DNA of 64,000 nt, taken from Azospirillum oryzae (GTDB lineage Bacteria > Pseudomonadota > Alphaproteobacteria > Azospirillales > Azospirillaceae). Shown piece after piece: positions 35,662 to 44,004 of this stretch. Where the stretch lies: NCBI RefSeq assembly GCF_008364795.1, contig NZ_VTTM01000014.1, forward strand, positions 108,544-172,543, read 5' to 3'. Position numbers and translations under genes: made by a program. The notes under the pieces are model-generated. The model was given only the letters and a program-made list of their open reading frames with translations. It did not search any database and was not told where the DNA came from. Each line of letters opens with the position of its first letter. The first letter of the stretch is position 1.

Positions 35662-36297
35662 TTACATGCGAAGCGCTCGCACCACGTGGACGGCGACTCC
35701 GGCCACATGGGCGCTGTCGAAGGCGGTGGGTCGGCAGTCGGGATCGGTTGAAACCGGCATCAGATGGGGCGGGAAGAATCGGTATCCGCAGATCGTGCCC
35801 TCGCCCACCGTCACCACCACGTCACCCGTCTGCGGTGTCAGCACGTCCAGCGGCTCCAGCACAACGCAGTCGCGCGGCAGCACGCCGGCGGCGTCCAGGC
35901 TCTTGGACAGGATGCGCAGCGCGAAGGCCCGGCGGGAGGTGCGGCCGTCCATGGCGACCGACGCGGCGCCGTCCTTCAGCGCCCCGGCAAGAAACGCCTC
36001 CCCTGCCCGGCGGCCGAGGTCGAGGAAGATGTGCGCCTGCTCCAGAGTCAGCACCGGCACGCGGGAGACCGGCGCATAGGCGTGATCGTCGAGGAATCGC
36101 GGCTCCGACCCGGCGACGCGGGCCAACCGGGCCAGCGTGTCGGCGCTGGGCACGCTGCCCATCACGGGATCGCGCAGGAAGCGGGTCAGGTTGGTGGCGG
36201 TGACGCCGGCCAGCCGCGCCCAGCCGCCGGCGCTCCAGCCCTTCGCCTCCATGACGCCGGTCATCCAGCGCAGGATGGCTCGCCGTGTGTCGTCCAT
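35662..36297 (-). CDS. XRE-HTH / S24 (LexA/CI)-like repressor
   Basis: 211 residues. The N-terminal helix-turn-helix (about 5-60) contains WARLAGVTATNLTRFLRDP, as in phage CI-type repressors. The C-terminal region (about 125-205) looks like an S24 dimerisation/peptidase domain (FALRILSKSLDAAGVLPRD, TPQTGDVVVTV). Ser133 is the only candidate nucleophile, and the usual catalytic lysine after the GDVVV strand is replaced (ICGYRFF). Self-cleavage is therefore doubtful. It is transcribed in the same direction as the recombination genes and lies 288 bp upstream of them. Confidence 0.72.
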   Translation of the reverse strand: MDDTRRAILRWMTGVMEAKGWSAGGWARLAGVTATNLTRFLRDPVMGSVPSADTLARLARVAGSEPRFLDDHAYAPVSRVPVLTLEQAHIFLDLGRRAGEAFLAGALKDGAASVAMDGRTSRRAFALRILSKSLDAAGVLPRDCVVLEPLDVLTPQTGDVVVTVGEGTICGYRFFPPHLMPVSTDPDCRPTAFDSAHVAGVAVHVVRALRM

Positions 36298-36310
36298 CGC
36301 CTTCCCCCCT

Positions 36311-36359
36311 CGCCTTCCCCACCTTGTCCTACACGGTACGGACGGGGTGGGGGAAGGCG
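36311..36359. repeat. Imperfect inverted repeat
   Basis: CGCCTTCCCCACCTTGTCC (36311-36329) pairs with GGACGGGGTGGGGGAAGGCG (36340-36359) with two mismatches and one bulge around a ten-base loop. It lies between the divergent repressor-like and YbjQ genes and resembles the other pyrimidine/purine-rich dispersed palindromes of this window. Confidence 0.55.
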
Positions 36360-36458
36360 CGATGGACTAGAACGCCCTGCGATTTCGCAGTGCCGCCTTG
36401 GACTCTGCCTTGGCGGCCCCATCTGTGCGGCAGCGAAACAACCGTGGGAGATGCGACC

Positions 36459-36779
36459 ATGATCGTCACCAGCACCGATTCCGTCGAAGGCCGCCAGATC
36501 ACCCAGTATCTCGGCATCGTCGCCGGCGAGGCGATCATGGGGGTGAACGTGTTCCGCGACCTGTTCTCCTCCGTGCGGGACATCGTCGGCGGCCGGGCCG
36601 GCGGCTATCAGGCGGCGCTGCGCGACGCGCGCGAGGCGGCCTTCGCCGACCTGGAGGAGTCGGCCCGCGCGCTGGGTGCCGATGCCGTGGTCGGCGTGGA
36701 TGTCGACTACGAGGTGCTGGGCAAGGAAAACGGCATGCTGATGGTGTCGGTGAACGGGACCGCCGTCCGGCTGCGCTGA
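36459..36779 (+). CDS. YbjQ/UPF0145 family protein
   Basis: 106 residues. Typical UPF0145 sequence: IVTSTDSVEGRQITQYLGIVAGEAIMGVNVFRDLFSSVRDIVGGRAGGYQ, then a helix of alternating charge (ARALGADAVVGVDVDYEVLG). Members form small homo-oligomeric beta-rich rings and have been proposed to bind heavy metals; the function is not settled. GGGAG upstream of ATG 36459 fits. Stand-alone gene. Confidence 0.88.
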   Translation: MIVTSTDSVEGRQITQYLGIVAGEAIMGVNVFRDLFSSVRDIVGGRAGGYQAALRDAREAAFADLEESARALGADAVVGVDVDYEVLGKENGMLMVSVNGTAVRLR

Positions 36780-36917
36780 CGCCCCTCCCCTCCCACTCGC
36801 CTGGCCGGGTTGCCTAACCGTAAGCGTCACCGATGGCGGCTGGACAGCCGCAACCTTATGGGTAGACTGCGCCACCGGAATAGAGTGTCAGGCGAACAAT
36901 TCTGGAGGGGGATGCTC

Positions 36918-38132
36918 ATGCGTGGGGTTGTCCGCGGTTCCATCTGGTCCGGTTGCCTCGGCGGCCTCGCCATGGCGGCCTGTCTGTTCGGCGCCCTGCC
37001 GGCGCTGGCGCTGGACGGCATCGTCGAGAAGAAAGTCTTCGAGATGCCGTCCTACACCACCACCAGTGGCGGGACGATCAAGAACGTCCGCATCGGCTGG
37101 GAAAGCTACGGCAAGCTGAACGAGGCCAAGGACAACGTCATCCTCGTCACCCATTTCTTCAGCGGCAGCAGCCATGCCGCCGGGAAATACAAGGCCGATG
37201 ACGCCGCGCCCGGCTATTGGGACAGCATCATCGGCCCCGGCAAGCCGCTGGACACCGACAAATACTTCATCATCAGCTCCGACACGCTGGTGAACCTGTC
37301 GCCGAAGGATCCCAACGTCGTCACCACCGGCCCGGCCAGCATCAATCCGGACACCGGCAAGCCCTATGGCATGAGCTTCCCCATCGTCACCATCCAGGAC
37401 TTCGTCAATGTCCAGAAGGCGCTGATCGACAGCCTGGGCATCAAGACGCTGCAGGCGGTGATGGGCGGCTCGATGGGGTCGCTCCAGGCCTTCGAATGGG
37501 GGGCCGACCATCCGGAGATGGTCAAGCGCGTCATCGCCGCCATCGGCGGGCCGGAGACCGATCCGTTCCTGATCGGCTGGCTGAACCTGTGGGCCGCGCC
37601 GATCAAGCTCGACCCCAACTGGAACAACGGCGATTATTACGGCAAGGCGGAGCCGAAGGCCGGCCTGACCGAGGCGCTGAAGCTGGTCACCCTGCAGGCG
37701 CGGCACTGGAAATGGGCGGATGCCGCCTTCGGCCGCAAATGGGCGGAGGACGGCAAGGACCCGAAGGCGGCGATGGGCAACCAGTACGCCATCGAAGCCT
37801 GGCTGGACAAGGCCGCCGCGGGCCGCGCCGCGGTCAGCGACGCCAACCATTTCCTCTATCTGGTGAAGGCCAACCAGACCTTCGTCACCGGCAACGGCGG
37901 ATCGCTGGAGGATGGTCTTGCGAAGATCAAGGCGCCGGTGCTGCTGATCCCGTCGGCCGACGACCTCGTCTTCCCGCCCGACCGCAACATGCGCCCGCTG
38001 AAGGACCGGCTGGAAAAGCAGGGCAACACGGTGGAGTACACCGAGTCGATCACCTCCACCCTCGGCCATCTCGACGGCGTGGTGAACATCGGCAAGGCCG
38101 GCGACACGATCGCGCAGTTCCTGGCGAAGTGA
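36918..38132 (+). CDS. Exported alpha/beta-hydrolase of the MetX (homoserine acetyltransferase-like) family
   Basis: 404 residues. A signal peptide (about 1-31, ending LPALALDG) precedes a MetX-like alpha/beta-hydrolase. It has LVTHFFSGSSHAAG, the nucleophile elbow GGSMGS, the Asp in LIPSADDLVFPP and the His in LGHLDG. GGAGGGG at 36904-36910 gives a seven-base spacing to ATG 36918 but only one base to ATG 36912. Cytoplasmic MetX acylates homoserine, which makes no sense in the periplasm, so this is probably a secreted esterase or acyltransferase of unknown substrate. Confidence 0.8.
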   Translation: MRGVVRGSIWSGCLGGLAMAACLFGALPALALDGIVEKKVFEMPSYTTTSGGTIKNVRIGWESYGKLNEAKDNVILVTHFFSGSSHAAGKYKADDAAPGYWDSIIGPGKPLDTDKYFIISSDTLVNLSPKDPNVVTTGPASINPDTGKPYGMSFPIVTIQDFVNVQKALIDSLGIKTLQAVMGGSMGSLQAFEWGADHPEMVKRVIAAIGGPETDPFLIGWLNLWAAPIKLDPNWNNGDYYGKAEPKAGLTEALKLVTLQARHWKWADAAFGRKWAEDGKDPKAAMGNQYAIEAWLDKAAAGRAAVSDANHFLYLVKANQTFVTGNGGSLEDGLAKIKAPVLLIPSADDLVFPPDRNMRPLKDRLEKQGNTVEYTESITSTLGHLDGVVNIGKAGDTIAQFLAK

Positions 38133-38139
38133 GTGGTGT

Positions 38140-38163
38140 GGGGGCGCCTTTGCGGGTGCCCCC
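38140..38163. terminator. Hairpin between convergent genes
   Basis: GGGGGCGCC (38140-38148) and GGTGCCCCC (38155-38163) pair with one G-T around TTTGCG, filling the 31-bp gap between the MetX-like gene and the convergent hypothetical gene. No T tract follows. Confidence 0.5.
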
Positions 38164-38688
38164 CTAATCCGCGATCGGCGCCCCGCGGAAGTTCAGCAGG
38201 CTCGGCGCCTTGTCGATGATCTCTTCCAGAATCAGCGACGCCGTTTCCAGATCGCGGTCCAGCTCCGGCCCCAGCTTGCCGGCATAGTTCGGCCGCTTCA
38301 GCTTTTCGGCCGCGTCGTGCAGGCTGCGCAGTTCGGCCACGAAGATCTCGCGGGCGCCCATCGGCAGGATCGGGTTGGCCGACAGCACGAAGAAGAAACG
38401 CATGCTGGCCCGCACCAGAAGCGCCAGCATCACCATGTCCAACTTCTCGAACTGGTCGCGCAGGTCGTCGGAGCGGGCGTCGACCAGATTGCGCAGACGT
38501 TGTTCGATCAGGATGACCAGCGCCTGGAATTCGCCCACCTTGTCGCGGAAGTCGCGATAGGCACCGAAGCTGTGCTTGCTGGCCTCGTGCTCGGCCAGTT
38601 GGGCCAGCTTCGATGCTTCACGGCACTGGCGCTCCAGCGCGCCCAGAAGTTCCTTGACCTCGGCTCGGGTGTATTGGCGCTTGCTCAT
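38164..38688 (-). CDS. Hypothetical helical cytoplasmic protein
   Basis: 174 residues, not recognised. Predicted almost all helix with a long charged coiled-coil-like stretch at about 5-80 (RAEVKELLGALERQCREASKLAQLAEHEASKHS) and a more hydrophobic helix near 85-105 (MVMLALLVRASMRFFFVLS). A final amphipathic helix precedes a short tail. No signal peptide or catalytic motif. Alone on its transcript; upstream neighbours are an efflux pump on the same strand. Confidence 0.65.
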   Translation of the reverse strand: MSKRQYTRAEVKELLGALERQCREASKLAQLAEHEASKHSFGAYRDFRDKVGEFQALVILIEQRLRNLVDARSDDLRDQFEKLDMVMLALLVRASMRFFFVLSANPILPMGAREIFVAELRSLHDAAEKLKRPNYAGKLGPELDRDLETASLILEEIIDKAPSLLNFRGAPIAD

Positions 38689-38781
38689 GGGACTCGGCAG
38701 GGGTTGTGCAGGCGTTCGGGCGGACGTTCGAATGCTCCGTCAAGCTATAGCACAACCCGTGGGCTGCAACCTATCCCATGC

Positions 38782-40335
38782 TCAGTGATCCGCCTTCACC
38801 GGGGCGCCCGGACGCCGCACCAGCGGCATGAACAGCAGCGCACCGAAGAACACCGCCGACATCAGCAGCATGGCGTCGTTGAAGGTCAGGATCAACGCCT
38901 CGCGCTGGACCAGCCCGACCAGCCGGGCCATCGCGGCGGCGGTGGGGTCCGCCACCAGCCCATCGAAGCGCTGGCTGAGGTTGTCGACCATCTGCTGCAC
39001 CTCCGGCCGGGCGAGGTTGACGTTGTCGCCGAGTCGGTTCAGGTGCAGCGCGTTGCGGTCGGTCAGCACCGTGTTGATCGCCGCCAGCCCGATGGCGCCG
39101 CCCAGGTTGCGCATCAGGTTGTAGAGGCCCGACGCGTTCTTCAGCTTGTCCGGCGGCAGGGTGCCCAGCGCCACGCTGTTGATCGGGATGAAGCACAGCA
39201 TCAGCGACATGCCGCGCACCGCCTGCGGCAGGAACAGCTCCCAGAAGCCGGTCTCGGCCGTGAAATGGCTGTTCAGCCAGACGCCGGTACCGAACAGGAT
39301 CAGCCCAAGCGCCAGCATGGCGCGCAGGTCCATCCGCTTCGACAGGGCGCCGGCGATGGGGGCCGACATGAACTGGAAGGCGCCGGTCACGAACATGATC
39401 TCGCCGATCTGCAGGCTGTTGAAGCCGCGCACGCGGGCCAGGAACAGCGGCTGCAGATAGACCGACCCGTAGAGGCCGATGCCCAGGATGAAGCTGTAGA
39501 GCGACCCGATGGCGAAATTGCGGTCGGCGAAGGCGCGCAACTCCACGATGGGATTGCGGTAGGACAGCACCCGCCAGAAGAATCCGACGGCGGAAACGGC
39601 CGCCACCACGGCCAACCCGAAGATCGCCTCGTCGTCGAACCAGTCGTTCCGCGGCCCCTCCTCCACCACATATTCCAGGCTGCCCAGGAAGGCGGCCATC
39701 AGCGCCAGCCCGACGAAATCGAAGCCCTTGCGCAATTCCGGATTCGGCCGGTCGACATCGACCAGGAACCAGACCAGCGAGGTCACCAGGATGCCGGGGA
39801 TGACGTTGGCCAGGAACAGCCAGTGCCAGGACATGTGCTGGGTCAGATAGCCGCCCAGCGTCGGGCCGATGGTCGGCGCCATGGTGGCGACCAGCCCCAT
39901 CATCACCGACACGCCCGCCCGCTTTTCCGGCGGGAAGATCATGAAGCTGGTGGCGAACACCGTCGGGATCATCGCGCCGCCGATGAAGCCCTGGAGCGCA
40001 CGCCAGACGATCATCGATTCGATGCCGCCGGCGAAGGCGCAGGCGACGCTGGTCAGGGTGAAGCCGGCGGCGGCCACGGTGAACAGCACGCGGGTCGACA
40101 GGATGCGCGACAGGATGCCCGACAGCGGGATCATCACGACCTCCGCGATCAGGTAGGAGGTCTGCACCCACGAGATTTCGTCGGCGCTGGCCGCCAGCCC
40201 CGCCTGGATTTCCGACAGCGAGCTGGAGACGATCTGGATGTCAAGGATCGCCATGAACATGCCGACGACCATCGCGAAGAATCCGGCGATGTCGCGGGGG
40301 GTGAGCGGGCGCATGCCCTGGGCCGGTGTCGCCAT
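38782..40335 (-). CDS. DHA2-family MFS multidrug transporter (EmrB-like)
   Basis: 517 residues with about 14 membrane helices. N-terminal MFMAILDIQIVSSSLSEI carries DHA2 motif D1 and is followed by WVQTSYLIAEVV. WRALQGFIGGAMIPTVFA and GPTLGGYLTQHMSWHWLFLANVIPG (motif C) are typical of EmrB/QacA proteins, which export drugs or fatty acids using the proton gradient. Encoded downstream of an HlyD/EmrA-like adaptor; a TetR regulator with two operators controls the divergent promoter. Confidence 0.92.
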   Translation of the reverse strand: MATPAQGMRPLTPRDIAGFFAMVVGMFMAILDIQIVSSSLSEIQAGLAASADEISWVQTSYLIAEVVMIPLSGILSRILSTRVLFTVAAAGFTLTSVACAFAGGIESMIVWRALQGFIGGAMIPTVFATSFMIFPPEKRAGVSVMMGLVATMAPTIGPTLGGYLTQHMSWHWLFLANVIPGILVTSLVWFLVDVDRPNPELRKGFDFVGLALMAAFLGSLEYVVEEGPRNDWFDDEAIFGLAVVAAVSAVGFFWRVLSYRNPIVELRAFADRNFAIGSLYSFILGIGLYGSVYLQPLFLARVRGFNSLQIGEIMFVTGAFQFMSAPIAGALSKRMDLRAMLALGLILFGTGVWLNSHFTAETGFWELFLPQAVRGMSLMLCFIPINSVALGTLPPDKLKNASGLYNLMRNLGGAIGLAAINTVLTDRNALHLNRLGDNVNLARPEVQQMVDNLSQRFDGLVADPTAAAMARLVGLVQREALILTFNDAMLLMSAVFFGALLFMPLVRRPGAPVKADH

Positions 40336-40429
40336 GGAACCGCTGCCTTCCGTCGCGGCCGAACGACTGCCGCCCCCTGGTGAGAGGGCGAGGCTCCGGC
40401 CTGATTGTCACTCGGATTGATGGCGGGAA

Positions 40430-40460
40430 CGCCGTCCCCGAAGGGGGAGTAGGGACGGCG
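40430..40460. repeat. Hairpin between pump genes
   Basis: CGCCGTCCC (40430-40438) and GGGACGGCG (40452-40460) form a perfect 9-bp stem with a 13-base loop in the 149-bp gap between the emrA-like and emrB-like genes. There is no T tract, so it may tune relative expression or mRNA stability instead of ending transcription. Confidence 0.5.
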
Positions 40461-40484
40461 CCCCCGCCGGAGCGTGACCGCCGC

Positions 40485-41594
40485 TTACCTGGCAGCCACC
40501 GCCTGCTTGTCGGACAGCGCGCCGAACACGCCGCCGCTCGCCACATGCGGCTGGGCATCGGCGCCGCGGGTGTCGACTTCCGCCACCACCGACAGGCCGG
40601 GACGCAGCAGGCCGGCCAGCGCGTTGTCGCGCGGCAGCGCGATCCGCACCGGTACCCGCTGCACGATCTTGGTGAAGTTGCCGGTCGCGTTCTCCGGCGG
40701 CAGCAGCGAGAACTTGGACCCCGACGCCGGGGCGAAGCTCTCCACGGTGCCGGTCAGATGGCGGTCGGGGAAGGCATCGACGGAAATGCTGACCTGCTGA
40801 CCGGGGCGCATGTGCGCCAGCTGGGTTTCCTTGAAGTTGGCGACCACATACACGTCGGGCAGCGGCACCAGCGACAGCAGCTGCACGCCCGGCCGCGCAT
40901 ATTGGCCGACCTGGACGCCGCGGTTGCCGATCACGCCATCGACCGGCGCGCGGATCACGGTGTTGTCCAGATCGTTGCGCGCGGTCTGCAGCGTCGCCTG
41001 GGCCTGGGCCAGATGGGCCTCCGTCTCGGTGCGGGTGGCGTGCAGGACGTTGACCTGCTCGTTCTCAGACGCCAGCGCCGCCCGCGCCTTCGCCACCTGG
41101 GCCACCGCCTTGCGCAGGTCGGCGTCGGCGGTCTCCAGCTTCTGCCGGCTGGTCCAGCTGTCGCTGGCCAGCGACCGGCTGCGCTCGAACTCCTGCTGGG
41201 CGCGGCGCTGTTCGGCCTCGGCGCTCGCCAGTGTGGCGGCGGCCTGGTCGATCACCGTGCGCTGAAGCTCCAGCTTGCTGTCCAGCGTGCCGAGCGCCGC
41301 CTTCTGCGCGGTGACGGCGGCTTCGGCCTCCGCCACCTTGGCGCGAAAATCCTGGTCGTCCAGCACCGCCAGCACGTCGCCCGTCCGCACCAGCTGATTT
41401 TCCGCAACCCTCACGTCGCGGACATAGGCGGAAATCTTCGGGCTGACGACGGTGATGTCGCTCTGCACATAGGCATTGTCGGTCGACTCCAGGAACCGGC
41501 CCGTGGTCCACCAATGTTCGCCGGCGACGGCGCCACCTGCCAGCACAGCCAGCGCAACGCCCGACAGCACGATCTTCCGTACGCCATTCGCCAT
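40485..41594 (-). CDS. HlyD/EmrA-type membrane fusion protein
   Basis: 369 residues. One N-terminal membrane anchor (VLSGVALAVLAGGAVAG), a lipoyl/biotin-like half (DNAYVQSDITVVSPKISAYVRDVRVAENQLV), a long coiled-coil hairpin (about 85-200) and a second lipoyl half with APVDGVIGNRGVQVGQYA. Typical periplasmic adaptor linking an inner-membrane EmrB pump to an outer-membrane TolC channel. ATG 41594 is chosen over an upstream TTG. No TolC gene is present here. Confidence 0.9.
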   Translation of the reverse strand: MANGVRKIVLSGVALAVLAGGAVAGEHWWTTGRFLESTDNAYVQSDITVVSPKISAYVRDVRVAENQLVRTGDVLAVLDDQDFRAKVAEAEAAVTAQKAALGTLDSKLELQRTVIDQAAATLASAEAEQRRAQQEFERSRSLASDSWTSRQKLETADADLRKAVAQVAKARAALASENEQVNVLHATRTETEAHLAQAQATLQTARNDLDNTVIRAPVDGVIGNRGVQVGQYARPGVQLLSLVPLPDVYVVANFKETQLAHMRPGQQVSISVDAFPDRHLTGTVESFAPASGSKFSLLPPENATGNFTKIVQRVPVRIALPRDNALAGLLRPGLSVVAEVDTRGADAQPHVASGGVFGALSDKQAVAAR

Positions 41595-41669
41595 TGTCTC
41601 TATCCCCAATCCACCGCGGTCCGATCCGTATTCCGCCGATGCGCTCTTTCCGGCGCCGTCACGGAAAAG

Positions 41670-41688
41670 AAACTGAACCGTTCAGTTT
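41670..41688. promoter_or_regulatory. TetR-type operator 1
   Basis: AAACTGAACCGTTCAGTTT is a perfect 19-bp palindrome centred on C, 76 bp upstream of the adaptor ATG in the divergent control region. It shares its AACTGAAC half-site with a second copy at 41734. Confidence 0.8.
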
Positions 41689-41733
41689 AGTCTTGCCGGA
41701 AGATGGCGGACCGCCTATCTGTTGTCAAGACCG

Positions 41734-41750
41734 AACTGAACGGTTTAGTT
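41734..41750. promoter_or_regulatory. TetR-type operator 2
   Basis: AACTGAACGGTTTAGTT is a near-perfect palindrome with the same half-site as operator 1. The centres are 63 bp apart, about six helical turns, which would let the regulator repress both divergent promoters. Confidence 0.7.
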
Positions 41751-41846
41751 TTTGGCAATTGATGTCAGGGGGCTTGTCGGGCGATGCGGAACGCGGTAGG
41801 GGCCAGGAACATGGACCGAGGCAGCATGGACTCCGGCGAGGCGCGC

Positions 41847-42476
41847 ATGACCACATTGGTTGCCCCCACTCCAGAAGCAGGATCGAAGCAGGCCCAGATC
41901 ATGGAGGCCGCAGGCACCCTGTTCCTGGAACATGGCTACAGCGCCGTCAGCATGGATGCGGTCGCCAAGAAGGCGAACGTGTCCAAGGCGACCCTGTACG
42001 CGCATTTCGGCAGCAAGGAGGAGCTGTTCCGGGCGATGGTCGCCTGCGAATGCGCGAACTCCGTCATGAGCAGCGTCTGGGACGAGGCGATGGACCTGCC
42101 GGCGGCGGACGGCCTGCGTCTGATCGGCCGCACCTTCGTCCGCTTCATCGCCTCGCCAAAGGCGCTGGGGGTCTACCGGATGGTGTTGGGCGAGGTGCTG
42201 CGCCAGCCCCAGCTTGCCCAGGCCTTCTATGAAAGCGGCCCGGCCGAGACCTTCCAGCGCGCCCGCCAGTTCATGGCCCATATGGCGGACAAGGGTGAAT
42301 TGGCGATCACCGACTGCGATCTCGCCACCCACCAGTTCTTCGGGCTGCTGAAGGCCAACATGCACATGAAGCTGCTGCTGTGCCTGAGCGAGCGGCCGAG
42401 CGACGACGAGTTGGGGCGCTACGTCGACGCCGCCGTCGACCTGTTCGCCAAGGGCTATGCCCCGGACAAGAGTTGA
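41847..42476 (+). CDS. TetR/AcrR-family transcriptional regulator of the efflux pump
   Basis: About 209 residues. The TetR helix-turn-helix (IMEAAGTLFLEHGYSAVSMDAVAKKANVSKATLYAHFGSKEELF) lies at about 18-62. The C-terminal ligand domain is of the kind used by AcrR/AefR-like regulators. Several in-frame starts exist (41784, 41811, 41826, 41847); 41847 has a GAGG five bases upstream and gives a normal-length N-terminus. Divergent from the emrAB-like operon, with two matching palindromes between them. Probably represses both itself and the pump. Confidence 0.85.
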   Translation: MTTLVAPTPEAGSKQAQIMEAAGTLFLEHGYSAVSMDAVAKKANVSKATLYAHFGSKEELFRAMVACECANSVMSSVWDEAMDLPAADGLRLIGRTFVRFIASPKALGVYRMVLGEVLRQPQLAQAFYESGPAETFQRARQFMAHMADKGELAITDCDLATHQFFGLLKANMHMKLLLCLSERPSDDELGRYVDAAVDLFAKGYAPDKS

Positions 42477-42634
42477 CGGCAAGCGTTCACGACGCGCGGT
42501 TGGCGCCAGCGGCAATCCACAGGCACTAACCGGGAATCCACGTGCAGAATTCGCCCCTTCGGCTTGTCACCGGCAAAGGCTTCCTATAGCTTGCCCATGG
42601 CATACCCGCGTAACGGTGCGTGACGGATTCGCCG

Positions 42635-43828
42635 ATGGATTATGAGACCACCTTCATCGCGCAGGTCATCACCGTCATTGGCTTTGCCGTTGGGCTGTCG
42701 ATCGTCGTTGCCTCAGGCCGCTATCCCCGTCATATCCGCAATTCCCTTCGTTCCTACTCCTACGGGAAATTCCTGCTGGGGTCCGCCTTCCTCATTGCCG
42801 GGCTGCGCGACGGTCAGGCGCCGGCACTTCTGATTCCGCTCGCCAACGGGATGGGGCTGGCGGGACTGACGATGAACTACACCAGTGTCCGCCATCTGCA
42901 GAGCCGTCCGGCCCGGCCCTATCTGCCTGTGGTCGTCGGACTGGTGGTGGCATCGCTCTGCCTGCTGCTTCTGCTTGCCGGCGGCGGCATCGCATCGGTC
43001 CGGATTCTGACGAGCGCGGCAACCTCCGCGGTGCTGTTGGCCATCGCATACGAGGTGCTCGTCCGCTACGAGGGGCGCGGAGTCCCCCATTATGTCACCG
43101 GCGTGATATGCGTGGCCATCACCATGGTCTATCTGCTCCGCATGACTGCCGGCATGATGCAGGAAGAGGCTCCGGTCGGCACCATGATCGACGACAGGGT
43201 GGAGCGCATCACCTTCCTGTTGACGATGCTGGCGACCGTGATCGGGGCAATCAATTATGTCCTGATGGCCAGCGACGAGTTCAACCGCGAGCTGTCCAAG
43301 CTCGCCCACACCGACGGGCTGACCGGCGCCCTGAACCGCCGCCGCCTGTTCGAAATGGGGGAGGTCGAATTCCGCCGGGCTCGTCGATATGGGCGGGACC
43401 TGACCGTGCTGGTGCTCGACATCGACCGGTTCAAATCGATCAACGACCACGCCGGCCACCCGTTCGGCGACCGGGTGATCCAGGCGGTGGTCGATTGCTG
43501 CACCGGGCAGATTCGGCACGAGGATGCCCTGGGCAGGATCGGCGGGGAGGAGTTCGCCATCCTGCTGCCCGAAACCGGGGCGGAGGCCGGCCGGATGCTG
43601 GCCGAGCGGCTGCGCTGTGCCATCGAACGGCAGCTGGCCCAGCTCGGTGCGGAAGCCGGGGTGACGGTGACCTGCAGCATCGGCGGCGTCAGCCTGACCA
43701 GGGAGCACAGCGAATTTTCCGATCTGATGGCCCAATCGGACACCGCCCTCTACGACGCCAAGCACGCCGGTCGCAATCAGGTGCGCTTCTTCCCCGAAGC
43801 GGCGCATCCGGTGCCCATGCCGGTATGA
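42635..43828 (+). CDS. Membrane-bound diguanylate cyclase (GGDEF)
   Basis: 397 residues. An N-terminal membrane region of about six helices (1-200) leads to a GGDEF domain (about 225-385). The domain has the active-site loop RIGGEEF near 304 and an inhibitory I-site RxxD (RHED), positioned five residues before GGEEF. LVLDIDRFKSINDHAGHPFGD is intact, so it should make cyclic di-GMP from GTP and be product-inhibited. ATG 42635 is taken; GTG 42620 is an alternative. Monocistronic. Confidence 0.9.
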   Translation: MDYETTFIAQVITVIGFAVGLSIVVASGRYPRHIRNSLRSYSYGKFLLGSAFLIAGLRDGQAPALLIPLANGMGLAGLTMNYTSVRHLQSRPARPYLPVVVGLVVASLCLLLLLAGGGIASVRILTSAATSAVLLAIAYEVLVRYEGRGVPHYVTGVICVAITMVYLLRMTAGMMQEEAPVGTMIDDRVERITFLLTMLATVIGAINYVLMASDEFNRELSKLAHTDGLTGALNRRRLFEMGEVEFRRARRYGRDLTVLVLDIDRFKSINDHAGHPFGDRVIQAVVDCCTGQIRHEDALGRIGGEEFAILLPETGAEAGRMLAERLRCAIERQLAQLGAEAGVTVTCSIGGVSLTREHSEFSDLMAQSDTALYDAKHAGRNQVRFFPEAAHPVPMPV

Positions 43829-43867
43829 CGCCCTCCTGATCCTGCAAACGGAGCCGGTTAGAAAAAA

Positions 43868-43884
43868 CGGCCGGCGCACGGCCG
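43868..43884 (+). terminator. Weak hairpin after the GGDEF gene
   Basis: CGGCCG (43868-43873) and CGGCCG (43879-43884) around GCGCA, followed by CCTTTACCC. Short stem; possible terminator. Confidence 0.35.
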
Positions 43885-44004
43885 CCTTTACCCGCGCGAC
43901 CGCTTGCCGCATTATCCGCGCCGGTCCCCCGGACGGTTTGCCCCGCCCGATCTTTACGGGGTCCGATCCGGCTCCGTCCCTTCCGGCAACATCGGCGTAA
44001 GGTC

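Noticed and set aside
32776..36300. A complete prophage around the recombination genes
   Set aside because: No integrase, portal, terminase, capsid or tail genes, no attachment-site repeats seen, and housekeeping-type genes lie directly on both sides.
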